Notes: generated from the sequence alone by a model not told the origin. Shown: positions 7,135 through 13,594, counted from the first letter of the stretch. The stretch is DNA of 17,993 nt from Oscillospiraceae bacterium (GCA_031271325.1 JAISVY010000155.1:1-17993), one strand, 5' to 3'. Numbers and translations: made by a program.

Positions 7135-7497
7135 ATGCTAACAAAGTTTTTTTCAAGCGCGTCCCTGTTCCTGGCGGTAACGCCCGACGCGGCGCTTGAC
7201 CCCAACGCGGCATCGCCGCTTTCGTCTATGCTGATGACCCTGCTGCTGCCGGTGGTTCTGATCGTCGTGTTCTACTTCATGCTGATCCGCCCCGAGAGCA
7301 AGCGCAAAAAAGCGGCGGCGAAGATGCGCAGCGAATTGATCGTCGGCGACGAGATTACCACCATAGGCGGCATTGTGGGAAAAGTGGTGCAGATCAAAGA
7401 CGACACCATCACGCTGGAGACGGGCGCGGAGAAATCGCGGGTCAAGCTCATGCGTTGGGCGATCTCTTCCAAAGGCGAACAAATCAGCGATAAGTAA
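7135..7497 (+). CDS. yajC: preprotein translocase subunit YajC
   Basis: YajC is the small accessory membrane protein of the Sec translocon (SecDF-YajC). The 120-residue protein has one membrane helix at about residues 31-50 (MLMTLLLPVVLIVVFYFMLI). This is followed by the signature IRPESKRKKAAAKMRSEL and the conserved soluble part VGDEITTIGGIVGKVVQIKD, with TLETGAEKSRVKLMRWAI after it. I chose the ATG at 7135 because of the GGGAGGTG seven bases upstream; an earlier in-frame TTG lies in the -35 of its own promoter. The stop codon TAA is also the first bases of a dispersed repeat. YajC just before a TIGR04086 protein, SCIFF and its maturase is a recurrent clostridial order; secD and secF, which can follow, are not in this window. 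Confidence 0.95.
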   Translation: MLTKFFSSASLFLAVTPDAALDPNAASPLSSMLMTLLLPVVLIVVFYFMLIRPESKRKKAAAKMRSELIVGDEITTIGGIVGKVVQIKDDTITLETGAEKSRVKLMRWAISSKGEQISDK

Positions 7498-7556
7498 GAG
7501 CTGCCGAACAACTCTTTTTCGACCCGAAGCGCCGCAGGCGCGAGTTGGGTCACTCT
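7498..7556. repeat. Palindromic repeat module (copy D1) behind yajC
   Basis: About 50 bp (7498-7547) match 10638-10687 behind proC with few differences: GAGCTGCCGAACAACTC, TTTTCGACCCGAA, CGCCGCAGGCG and AGTTG. It folds with CAACTC pairing to GAGTTG around the small stem GCGCC-GCA-GGCGC. The right end (GTTGGGTCACTCT) is the reverse complement of the outer right end of the copy at 3247 (AGAGTGACCC), so two module types share an end. The shared block begins at TAAGAG, whose TAA is the yajC stop codon. Confidence 0.75.
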
Positions 7557-7574
7557 GGATCCGCGTTCTGACCG

Positions 7575-7593
7575 AGAAAAAAACAGTTTTTCT
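7575..7593 (+). terminator. AT-rich hairpin, possible weak terminator or attenuator
   Basis: AGAAAAA (7575-7581) pairs with TTTTTCT (7587-7593) around a 5-base loop, and TGACC/GGTCA further out could extend the stem. It lies between yajC and the TIGR04086 gene, so it could lower expression of the downstream genes. The stem is AT-rich and the U tract is inside it, so the call is uncertain. Confidence 0.35.
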
Positions 7594-7612
7594 GGGAGGT
7601 CAAGTCTACCGG

Positions 7613-7655
7613 CCTGTACAAGCGCATAGACTGTGGCATAGACAAACCGTACAGG
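7613..7655 (+). promoter_or_regulatory. Inverted repeat with paired GCATAGAC boxes before the TIGR04086 gene
   Basis: CCTGTAC (7613-7619) and GTACAGG (7649-7655) form an inverted repeat. Between them GCATAGAC occurs twice, at 7624-7631 and 7636-7643, twelve bases apart. The right arm overlaps the AGGAGGG ribosome binding site of the next gene (from 7653). It could be an operator, an RNA hairpin hiding the ribosome binding site, or a promoter region for a sporulation sigma factor (CATA-type -10); I cannot decide between these. Confidence 0.4.
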
Positions 7656-7665
7656 AGGGTTCCCT

Positions 7666-8058
7666 ATGCCGCAAAAAGATGAAGCGAAAAGCCTTTTCCG
7701 CTTGATTGTAAAGTTTACCGTGCTGGCGCTTTTGGCCATGATCGCGATTCTGGCGCTCGCAGCCATTTTGGTCAGCAGCGGGATCGTACCGGCTGAACAG
7801 TCGATCATTCTTGTGCTGATTGCCGAAGCGGCCGGAGCGTTTTTAGGCGGGATGTTCGCGGCGAAGCAAGCGCCGAGCCATAAGCTCCCCGTTTCAACGG
7901 TAACCGGTCTGCTAATCTTTCTCGTGCTGCTGATCGCGGGGTTCCTCTTCTCGTTCCCACCCTCCCGCCACGCGCTGCTGGTGCTGCTGACGGCGGTGTT
8001 TCCGGCGTTGTTCGGCGGGATTTTCTCTAAGCGTCAGAAACGCAAACCGCGTCACTAA
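7666..8058 (+). CDS. TIGR04086 family four-helix membrane protein
   Basis: This is a 130-residue integral membrane protein with four predicted helices at about residues 13-37, 45-65, 77-96 and 101-120, a basic C-terminal tail (SKRQKRKPRH) and a Gly-rich second helix (EAAGAFLGGMFAAKQA). Its position between yajC and the SCIFF gene, its size and its helix pattern match the TIGR04086 family, which is known from this same context in Clostridia. The function of the family is not known to me; a link with ranthipeptide handling or Sec function is only suggested by position. The ATG at 7666 follows AGGAGGG with a seven-base spacing. A possible control element (inverted repeat 7613-7655) lies directly upstream. 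The SCIFF gene follows after 22 bp. Confidence 0.8.
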   Translation: MPQKDEAKSLFRLIVKFTVLALLAMIAILALAAILVSSGIVPAEQSIILVLIAEAAGAFLGGMFAAKQAPSHKLPVSTVTGLLIFLVLLIAGFLFSFPPSRHALLVLLTAVFPALFGGIFSKRQKRKPRH

Positions 8059-8080
8059 TTTTCAGGAAAGGACACATCCT

Positions 8081-8266
8081 ATGAAACATATCAAAACCCT
8101 CAATCGCGCTGTGCTGAAAGACAGCGTACCGCACGGCGGCTGCGGCGAGTGCCAAACCTCCTGCCAGTCGGCCTGCAAGACCTCGTGCACGGTCGCGAAC
8201 CAGAAGTGCGAACGCCCGCCCAAAGTGTCCGGTACCTTACGGCAGATTAAGCAGCCGGTTGCGTGA
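8081..8266 (+). CDS. scfA: SCIFF ranthipeptide precursor (six cysteines in forty-five residues), C-terminally extended
   Basis: This is the precursor of a ribosomally made, thioether-crosslinked peptide (ranthipeptide). The leader MKHIKTLNRAVLKDSV and the Cys-rich core GCGECQTSCQSACKTSCTVA are almost the family consensus. The six cysteines are at 21, 24, 28, 32, 36 and 43. In the studied homologue from Clostridium thermocellum (CteA) the crosslink joins Cys32 and Thr37; both are present here at the same positions. The usual peptide ends soon after the last cysteine, at about 45-47 residues. This one runs on to 61 residues with RPPKVSGTLRQIKQPVA, and its stop (TGA) overlaps the start of the maturase gene in TGATG. 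AAAGGA lies eight bases before the ATG. The biological role of SCIFF is not established. Confidence 0.95.
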   Translation: MKHIKTLNRAVLKDSVPHGGCGECQTSCQSACKTSCTVANQKCERPPKVSGTLRQIKQPVA

Positions 8267-9567
8267 TGGTTCACTCATACGCCCTGTTCGGGCGCTATAT
8301 CGCAATAGACGTTCACAGCGGCGCGGTACACGAGTTGGACCGTGCCGCTTTTGACGTTCTGCAAAAGGGTTTGCTGTTTGAACCCCTGAATCTGACACCG
8401 GAACAGGCGGAAGCGCGGGAAGAGCTGCTCGCCCTGAAAGAGGACGGGCTGTTGTTTACAGAGCCGGAAGCTGTGACGGTAAACTATGCTGATCTGCCGC
8501 TCAAGGCGCTGTGCCTGCATGTCTCGCACGATTGCAACCTGCGCTGCGCCTACTGTTTCGCGAAAACAGGGGACTTCGGCACGGGGCGCCGCCTGACCAT
8601 GCCGCCGGAGGTCGCCGAACGCGCGATAGACTATCTGCTTGCCCGGTGCGGCGGCCGGCGGAACTTAGAGATTGACTTTTTCGGCGGCGAACCGCTGATG
8701 GCGCTGGACACCGTGAAGCATACGGTGACATACGCGCGCCGCGCCGCGCCGGACAAAAACTTCCGCTTCACGCTGACGACCAACGGCGTTCTGCTTGACG
8801 ACGGGGTGACAGAGTACCTCAACCGCGAGATGAGCAACGTTGTTCTGTCGCTGGACGGGCGGCGGCAGGTGAACGACGCGGCGCGCCGTCTTGTCCCGGA
8901 CGGCGGCTCATACGACGAGATTCTGCCGAAGTACCGGCACGTGATCGCGACCAGAACAGGGGACTATTACGTCCGCGGTACATACACGAAGCGCAATACA
9001 GACTTTGCCGAGGACATCGCGCATCTGGCGTCGCTGGGGTTCCGCAACATCTCGCTCGAACCGGCGGTGCTGCCGCCGGGGCACCCGCTGGCGCTGACCG
9101 AAGAGGACGTTCCGGCGCTCTGCCGGCAGTATGAGCTGCTGTGCGAAAGAATGGCGGAGGACGGCTCGTTCGCGTTTTTCCATTTCAATGTCGATCTGGC
9201 GCAAGGACCGTGTGTCTATAAACGTCTGCGCGGCTGCGGCGCGGGGGTGGAGTACGCCGCCGTGACGCCCGAAGGGGACGTGTACCCCTGCCACCAGTTT
9301 GTGGGGCGGGAGGAGTACCGCATGGGCAGCGTGCTGGACGGTTCCTTTGACAAAGACATTTCCTCCTGGTTTTCGGACATCGGCGCGGAAGGGCGGGAGG
9401 ACTGCCGCACATGCTGGGCAAGGTTCTATTGCGGCGGCGGCTGCGCCGCCTCCAACCTGACCGTCAACGGCGATATTGCCCTGTGCGACCGGCTCGGCTG
9501 CGCCCTTGAGAAAAAAAGGCTGGAATGTGCAATTTACCTAAAAACCCTGAAATCTGGAATTTATTAA
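8266..9567 (+). CDS. scfB: SCIFF radical SAM maturase (SPASM domain)
   Basis: This 433-residue radical SAM enzyme forms the Cys-Thr thioether in SCIFF. The N-terminal part (MVHSYALFGRYIAIDVHSGA) is the peptide-recognition region typical of these maturases. The radical SAM cluster motif CNLRCAYC has C90, C94 and C97. It is followed by IDFFGGEPLM, the SAM-binding GGE motif. The C-terminal SPASM region has the expected cysteines, including GCGAGVEYAAVTPEGDVYPC and CRTCWARFYCGGGC, for two auxiliary iron-sulfur clusters. I prefer the ATG at 8266, which overlaps the SCIFF stop by one base, over the GTG at 8263; the difference is one residue. A strong hairpin with a U-rich tail ends the unit 20 bp after the stop. 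Confidence 0.96.
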   Translation: MVHSYALFGRYIAIDVHSGAVHELDRAAFDVLQKGLLFEPLNLTPEQAEAREELLALKEDGLLFTEPEAVTVNYADLPLKALCLHVSHDCNLRCAYCFAKTGDFGTGRRLTMPPEVAERAIDYLLARCGGRRNLEIDFFGGEPLMALDTVKHTVTYARRAAPDKNFRFTLTTNGVLLDDGVTEYLNREMSNVVLSLDGRRQVNDAARRLVPDGGSYDEILPKYRHVIATRTGDYYVRGTYTKRNTDFAEDIAHLASLGFRNISLEPAVLPPGHPLALTEEDVPALCRQYELLCERMAEDGSFAFFHFNVDLAQGPCVYKRLRGCGAGVEYAAVTPEGDVYPCHQFVGREEYRMGSVLDGSFDKDISSWFSDIGAEGREDCRTCWARFYCGGGCAASNLTVNGDIALCDRLGCALEKKRLECAIYLKTLKSGIY

Positions 9568-9586
9568 CGCATAAAATGGGTATTTC

Positions 9587-9620
9587 AAACAGCCGGGCTA
9601 GGTTCCGGCTGTTTTGCTGT
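9587..9620 (+). terminator. Rho-independent terminator of the yajC-SCIFF operon
   Basis: AAACAGCCGG (9587-9596) pairs perfectly with CCGGCTGTTT (9605-9614) around an 8-base loop, followed by TGCTGTTTATTT. It stands 20 bp behind the maturase stop codon and is the clearest terminator in the window. Confidence 0.85.
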
Positions 9621-9783
9621 TTATTTGCACATCTGCGTTTTTTCGAAAACCGATACCCCATATGTTGATAACCGGGAGCGGGCGGATAGGGGATGGGAGT
9701 GTGCCGGTTGCGCGGTTTACATAATACGGTTGACATAACTCTTGGGCATAATAACGGAATTAACCGGATTGCGCGATTGCTTC

Positions 9784-9812
9784 TTGATTAATCCGCTCAT
9801 ATCCCGTACAAT
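9784..9812 (+). promoter_or_regulatory. SigA-like promoter of proC
   Basis: TTGATT (9784-9789) and TACAAT (9807-9812) are separated by 17 bp, 34 bp before the proC ATG. The rest of the 279-bp gap between the maturase and proC holds the terminator at 9587; I see nothing else definite in it. Confidence 0.65.
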
Positions 9813-9846
9813 AGATATACGCTAGCTGGGAGAACGGGGGGTTGGA

Positions 9847-10647
9847 ATGGACGGACATTTGGGTTCGATCGGCGCGGGGCACATGGGCGGCGCGATCCTG
9901 AGAGCCGTGTTGGACGCCGGGTTATACCCGCCGCCGTCGGTACATATTTCCTCGCCTGTCCCCTCGGAACTGGAGGCGTTTGCACAATGTGACACCGGTT
10001 CCGACAACGCAGCCGTTGTCAACGCGTCCGGTTTGATTCTGCTCGCGACCCGTCCCCAACAGGTTCCCGGTGTATTGCGCGAGATCGCGCCGCATATGAG
10101 CGGGAAATGTCTGCTTTCGATCGCGGCCGGCGTGACCGTCTCCTCGATACGGGCGCTGCTGCCGCCCGACGCGTATGTCCTGCGCGTGATGCCGAATCTC
10201 CCGCTGGCGTACGGCGCGGGCGCGGCGGTTTTGGCAAAGCCGGAAGGCGTACCCGAAGGGTTTGCCGGGCAAGCGCGGGCGATTTTTGAATGCGGCGGCA
10301 TCGTAGAGGTGCTGGACGAAGACCTGATCAACGCATCGACCGCGCTGGGCGGAAGCGCCGTGGCTTACTTTTTCCGCATGGCCGCCGTGATGCGCGCTTG
10401 GGGCGAACGCAACGGGATCCCCGCAGACGCGGCGCTGAACATCGCGGCGCAGACGATGCTCGGCGCATCGAAGATGCTCACCGGAAGCGGCAAAACGCCC
10501 GGCGCTCTCGCGGAAAGCGTAGCCGTACCGGGCGGAACCACCGAAGCGGCGTTCCGCGCTTTCGACGAAACCGGGTTCGACGGCGCGCTGATTGCGGGGC
10601 TGGATGCTTGCCGGGATCGCGGAATTGCGTTATATAAGAGCTGCTGA
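9847..10647 (+). CDS. proC: pyrroline-5-carboxylate reductase
   Basis: ProC performs the last step of proline synthesis, reducing pyrroline-5-carboxylate with NAD(P)H. The 266-residue protein begins with the Rossmann motif SIGAGHMGGAI (G9, G11, G14). It has the conserved middle block RVMPNLPLAYGAGAAVL and ends with the family signature PGGTTEAAFRAFDETGFDGA (PGGTT at 228-232), the most reliable mark of the family. Length is normal. A G-rich ribosome binding site (GGGGGGTTGGA) precedes the ATG and a SigA-like promoter lies 34 bp upstream, so it starts its own transcript. The last few codons and the TGA stop lie inside a dispersed repeat that also follows yajC, so the native C-terminus may have been slightly altered. 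The glycine-rich loop varies from the more common GxGNMG (H in place of N), which should not abolish binding. Confidence 0.95.
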   Translation: MDGHLGSIGAGHMGGAILRAVLDAGLYPPPSVHISSPVPSELEAFAQCDTGSDNAAVVNASGLILLATRPQQVPGVLREIAPHMSGKCLLSIAAGVTVSSIRALLPPDAYVLRVMPNLPLAYGAGAAVLAKPEGVPEGFAGQARAIFECGGIVEVLDEDLINASTALGGSAVAYFFRMAAVMRAWGERNGIPADAALNIAAQTMLGASKMLTGSGKTPGALAESVAVPGGTTEAAFRAFDETGFDGALIAGLDACRDRGIALYKSC

Positions 10648-10794
10648 ACAACTCATTTTCGACCCGAAACGCCGCAGGCGTAAGTTGCCAAATTCAGAAT
10701 TATGGAGCTTTGTTTCGCAGAAAACAAAGCGCAAAATTCCGAATTTGCCGGTCGAAAAGAGTTGTGAAGCGTGACAGCGGCGTTGTTCGGCAAC
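10635..10794. repeat. Large palindromic repeat (copy D2) between proC and the SpoIIM-like gene
   Basis: This element of about 160 bp has a left end (TAAGAGCTGCTGAACAACTC, then TTTTCGACCCGAA) matching the copy behind yajC at 7498. Its right end is an inverted version, GGTCGAAAAGAGTTG, then GTTGTTCGGCAAC. The centre is a second inverted repeat: CAAATTC and GCTTTGTTT pair with AAACAAAGC and GAATTTG around CGCAGA. The right arm carries about 18 extra bases (between two CAAC copies when read on the minus strand) that the left arm lacks. The right arm also matches 11485-11518 at 28 of 34 positions. The left end overlaps the proC stop codon. It fills most of the 206-bp gap. Confidence 0.8.
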
Positions 10795-10802
10795 CCCTAA
10801 AA

Positions 10803-10832
10803 TTAACATATGGCCTGTCCCCTTCACATAAG
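10803..10832 (+). promoter_or_regulatory. Possible promoter of the SpoIIM-like gene
   Basis: TTAACA (10803-10808) and CATAAG (10827-10832) are 18 bp apart, 21 bp before the chosen start codon and just outside the palindromic repeat. The -10 is a weak match, so this is tentative. Confidence 0.3.
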
Positions 10833-10853
10833 ATGGGTTGTGGGGGGATGGAG

Positions 10854-11444
10854 ATGGAACATAAAACCATTTCAGCGCATTCGATCGCTTTGGGCGTACT
10901 GGCTTTGGCGTTTCTCGCGGGCATCGTGACCGGCTGTTTATTCTCGGTTCAGGGCGGCGACGCGGCGGACAGCGCCGTGAAGGAGTACCTGACCGCGTTC
11001 GCGGGCAGCGCGGTAGACCCGCCGTCCGTTGCGCGCGTGCTGGCGGACACAGTTTTGTATCCGGTTGTTTGCTTTATTTTGGGTTTCACCATTCCGGGCG
11101 TGCTGCTGATTCCGTTGACGGTGGCGTTCCGCGGGTTTTTGGTAGCCTACACCGTCGCGTCCTGCGTGCGCGTGTTCGGTTCGCTGGACGGGATCCTCTT
11201 TTCGCTCTCACTGCTCGGCATACCGCTTTTCATCTGTCTGCCCTGTCTGTTTATCCTCGGCACAAGCAGCCTCCTAACCAGCCACGCCCTGTTTCATGCG
11301 GCGATTCGCAGAACCAAGACGACCGTTATCAGCAAGCGCAGTTTCAGCCGTCTTGCCGCCGCCCTGTGCGTCACGGCCGCCGCAGCCGCCTCCGAATGGC
11401 TCCTGTGCCCGGTACTTACAAGGCTAGTCGCCGGAAGGCTGTAA
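10854..11444 (+). CDS. spoIIM: SpoIIM-like (DUF95) integral membrane protein
   Basis: This 196-residue membrane protein has about five hydrophobic segments (residues 11-30, 65-90, 90-108, 111-137 and 166-185). The block ILGFTIPGVLLIPLTVAFRG, followed by a helix and then LDGILFSLSLLGIPLFI, resembles SpoIIM proteins, which drive septal peptidoglycan breakdown and engulfment during sporulation together with SpoIID and SpoIIP. Size, helix pattern and position just before xerD fit: spoIIM lies near a xerD-type recombinase gene in several Firmicutes. Because the identification rests on membrane-protein similarity that I could not compute, I hold it at moderate strength. I chose the ATG at 10854 because GGGGGG lies six bases upstream; an ATG at 10848 is also possible, and longer versions would be translated from the repeat. 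Confidence 0.62.
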   Translation: MEHKTISAHSIALGVLALAFLAGIVTGCLFSVQGGDAADSAVKEYLTAFAGSAVDPPSVARVLADTVLYPVVCFILGFTIPGVLLIPLTVAFRGFLVAYTVASCVRVFGSLDGILFSLSLLGIPLFICLPCLFILGTSSLLTSHALFHAAIRRTKTTVISKRSFSRLAAALCVTAAAAASEWLLCPVLTRLVAGRL

Positions 11445-11451
11445 GCCGCTC

Positions 11452-11537
11452 CAACGCTCCCGAAATCGAGCGTTGCGCAGGGATTGCTGAACAACGCGGC
11501 TGCCGCGCTTCGCAACTGTGTCACTCTAAAAACCTCA
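11452..11537. repeat. Mosaic repeat (copy E) between the SpoIIM-like gene and xerD
   Basis: It begins with a perfect 8-bp hairpin, CAACGCTC (11452-11459) and GAGCGTTG (11468-11475), 7 bp behind the SpoIIM-like stop; this could help terminate transcription, though no T-run follows. Next is a stretch (11485-11518) that matches the right arm of the repeat at 10635-10794 in inverted orientation. It ends in GTGTCACTCTAAAAACCTC (11519-11537), the arm of the copies at 3247 and 6386 with its outer flank. Parts of two repeat types are thus joined in one place, 37 bp before xerD. Confidence 0.75.
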
Positions 11538-11574
11538 TTTTACCGAGGTACTATTTGAAGGTGGGATTCATCTC

Positions 11575-12438
11575 ATGTTTGACGCCATTCAGGAATATAA
11601 AACGTTTCTGGAAACAAAGACCTCGAAGAACACGCAAGTCTCTTATCTGAGGGATGTGCGCCAATTCGCGGGCTTTTGCGCGCCGGAAACAGCCGCCGAA
11701 GGGGACATCGAAGCGTACACACGCTGGATGACCGAGAGGGGTAAGTCTTCCTCGACGGTGACGCGCAGCTTGGCGTCGTTGAAGAGTTTCTACGGGTTTA
11801 TGTGTGAAAAGGGGTATCTGGACAGAAACCCCGTAAACGGGGTCGCGTCGGTACGCACCGAGCGCAAATCCCCCCAGATTCTGACCGGCGCGGAGATTGA
11901 CCGCCTGCTTCTCGCGCCGAAGTGTACCGACCCTAAAGGGGTGCGCGACAAGGCGATGCTGGAGGTTCTCTATGCCACCGGGCTGCGGGTGAGCGAGCTG
12001 ATCGCGCTGGACGCGAACGACGTTAACCTGAGCGCGAGGTTTATACGCTGCAAAACAGCCGGGCATGAGCGCGTTATCCCGATCTATCAAGACGCGGCGC
12101 TGGCGCTGACCAACTACATCAACAAGTCGCGCTCGCTGATGCTGCACGACCCGGAGGAGCAGGCTCTTTTTGTGAATATGAGCGGCGAACGTATGAGCAG
12201 GCAAGGTTTTTGGAAGATTATTAAACACTATCAGGCAAAAGCGGAGATCACAAAGGATACGACGCCGCACACCCTGCGCCATTCGTTCGCGATGCACCTT
12301 CTGGAAAACGGAGCCGATTTGCGTTCGCTCCAAGAAATGCTGGGGCACGCCGACATCTCCTCAACACAGGTCTACGCCAACATGATCAAGAGCAAGCTCT
12401 CCGATGTCTATCAGCGCACCCACCCAAGGGCGAAGTAA
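11575..12438 (+). CDS. xerD: site-specific tyrosine recombinase XerD-like
   Basis: XerD with its partner resolves chromosome dimers at dif during division. The 287-residue protein has an N-terminal SAM-like core-binding domain (QEYKTFLETKTSKNTQVSYL at the start) and a C-terminal catalytic domain with all key residues: R138 in ATGLRVSEL, H232-x-x-R235 in HTLRHSFAMHLLENG, H258 in LGHADISST and Y267 in QVYANM. The length and the lack of any phage genes around it favour a housekeeping Xer protein over a phage integrase. XerD and XerC are hard to tell apart by eye; the SpoIIM-like neighbour supports XerD, and a sporulating firmicute context fits. AAGGTGGG lies nine bases before the ATG. A hairpin lies 39 bp after the stop. 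Confidence 0.85.
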   Translation: MFDAIQEYKTFLETKTSKNTQVSYLRDVRQFAGFCAPETAAEGDIEAYTRWMTERGKSSSTVTRSLASLKSFYGFMCEKGYLDRNPVNGVASVRTERKSPQILTGAEIDRLLLAPKCTDPKGVRDKAMLEVLYATGLRVSELIALDANDVNLSARFIRCKTAGHERVIPIYQDAALALTNYINKSRSLMLHDPEEQALFVNMSGERMSRQGFWKIIKHYQAKAEITKDTTPHTLRHSFAMHLLENGADLRSLQEMLGHADISSTQVYANMIKSKLSDVYQRTHPRAK

Positions 12439-12476
12439 AAAGCTTCCCCTCGCTCACGGTACCCACAACACTCTAA

Positions 12477-12500
12477 CCCCGAAACCCTCCGTTTTCGGGG
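12477..12500 (+). terminator. Hairpin behind xerD, possible terminator
   Basis: CCCCGAAA (12477-12484) pairs with TTTCGGGG (12493-12500) around an 8-base loop. The stem is strong but is followed by AATACAAAGG rather than a T-run, so intrinsic termination is doubtful. It ends 22 bp before the next start codon and could instead act on the leader of the membrane-protein gene. Confidence 0.45.
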
Positions 12501-12521
12501 AATACAAAGGGAGAAACCATA

Positions 12522-13523
12522 TTGGCTGGATTTTTTGGATTGTTTGACTATTCAAAACCCGGGAAAGGGGTGGATGTGGACGCGCCGCCCAAGAAGCCTT
12601 TTTTTCGTTTCTTTGAGCTGTACTGGAGGAAGTTCACCCGCTTTTTGCTGATGAACCTCCTTCTGTTTGTTTTACTGCTGCCGATTATCGCCGTGGTTTT
12701 CCGCTTCTTTAACCAGTGGATCATGAGTCTCGACCCGGAGTATTTCAGCGGAATTATCGAACAGGCGCAGGAGCAGGAGGCAAACCCGCCCGCGGAGGGA
12801 GAACAGGCGCAGGGCGCTGTGCTGTTCAGCATCTTTCAGGATATGCTGTTCCGCCTGCCGATCTCGGTGCCGTTTACCGCGCCCGCCACGGGTTCAGAAT
12901 ATATCTTTTTGCTGTTCCTTTTGGCATCCGTTATCCTGTACGGTCCGGTTATGTGCGGCTTTACCTATATGCTGCGGAACTTTGCCCGCGAGGAACACGC
13001 GTGGATGAGCGACTTTTTCATACGGATGAAGAAAAATTTCCGGCAGGGCGTGGCGCTGGGTCTGCTGGAACTGTTCGCACTGTCGATGCTGGTTTTAAAC
13101 CTGACGATGCAGGTTTCCGAAAACGCCTCCTCCCTTACGGCGTTTTCCGTGATGCTCGCAAAGATTATCTCGCCGCTGCTGATCGTGCTCGTGCTGTTTT
13201 CCCGGAAGTATATGTATATCATGGCCGTGACGTTTAACCTCTCGTTCTTTAACATCATCAAGAATTCGCTGGCGTTTTCGATTGTCGGGCTTGCGCGGAA
13301 CGCTCTCGTTCTGCTCATCGACGCGGCGGTTATCTTCATCGTGTTCTTCCTCCCGCCCGGCGATTTTGTGCTGCTGCCGTTCTTCTTCTTCTCCTTTACC
13401 GGGTTCTTGTCGGTCTTCTCCAGTTACCCGCTGATTCATAAGCACATGATCCTGCCGCGCCTGAAACAGGAGAGCGGGGAAGGTGAAGAAGGCGCGAACG
13501 AAGAAGGGGAGAGCGACGGTTGA
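12522..13523 (+). CDS. DUF624 (YesL-like) membrane protein
   Basis: This 333-residue protein has about six membrane helices (near residues 38-61, 127-150, 180-197, 222-240, 259-277 and 282-302) and a Glu-rich tail (EGEEGANEEGESDG). The start MAGFFGLFDYSKPGKGV and the following FFELYWRKFTRFLLMNLLL fit the DUF624/YesL family, which is commonly found beside sugar-transport and glycoside hydrolase genes; the family function is unknown to me. It is longer than Bacillus YesL (about 210 residues), mainly because of an acidic Gln/Glu-rich loop at about residues 85-105. The start is TTG at 12522, supported by GGGAGA eight bases upstream; no better start is close. The stop TGA lies inside a perfect palindrome (13519-13565). 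A family 2 glycoside hydrolase follows. Confidence 0.72.
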   Translation: MAGFFGLFDYSKPGKGVDVDAPPKKPFFRFFELYWRKFTRFLLMNLLLFVLLLPIIAVVFRFFNQWIMSLDPEYFSGIIEQAQEQEANPPAEGEQAQGAVLFSIFQDMLFRLPISVPFTAPATGSEYIFLLFLLASVILYGPVMCGFTYMLRNFAREEHAWMSDFFIRMKKNFRQGVALGLLELFALSMLVLNLTMQVSENASSLTAFSVMLAKIISPLLIVLVLFSRKYMYIMAVTFNLSFFNIIKNSLAFSIVGLARNALVLLIDAAVIFIVFFLPPGDFVLLPFFFFSFTGFLSVFSSYPLIHKHMILPRLKQESGEGEEGANEEGESDG

Positions 13524-13565
13524 AAATTGCGTGTTCGCCTTTCAGGCGAACACGCAATTTTCAAC
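13519..13565. repeat. Perfect 22-bp palindrome with 3-base loop (copy B)
   Basis: The left arm starts GTTGAAAATTGCGTG and the right arm ends GCAATTTTCAAC; the 22-bp arms pair without mismatch around TTC. The outer half equals the terminal arm of the hicA insertion, and the inner half (GTTCGCC/GGCGAAC) equals the small hairpin of the other copies. It is thus the shortest form of the family, lacking the rest of the core. The TGA stop of the DUF624-like gene (13521-13523) lies within the left arm. As RNA it would form a very stable hairpin 30 bp before the hydrolase start. Confidence 0.92.
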
Positions 13566-13594
13566 ACTTCGTTTTAATAAAGGAGGGCGCGCGT

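Noticed and set aside
9741..9766. Promoter at TTGACATAACTCTTGGGCATAATAA upstream of proC
   Set aside because: TTGACA is perfect, but the nearest -10-like sequences lie only 11-13 bp away and nothing suitable lies at 16-18 bp. The promoter at 9784-9812 is better.
10710..10853. Longer N-terminus for the SpoIIM-like protein
   Set aside because: The frame is open upstream, but the added residues are translated from the palindromic repeat, while a good ribosome binding site and the first membrane helix fit the ATG at 10854.
11575..12438. Integrase of a mobile element instead of XerD
   Set aside because: Length, domain layout and the lack of any phage or conjugation genes favour a housekeeping Xer recombinase. 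A link to the 31-bp repeats, about 4.5 kb away, is not supported.
3247..13565. CRISPR array or attC/integron sites as an explanation for the palindromes
   Set aside because: The repeats are dispersed over many kilobases, not regularly spaced, differ in arms and orientation, and no cas or integron integrase gene is present.
13520..13594. Earlier start for the glycoside hydrolase
   Set aside because: The extra residues come from the palindrome. AAGGAGGG sits just before the ATG at 13595, where the usual GH2 N-terminus begins.
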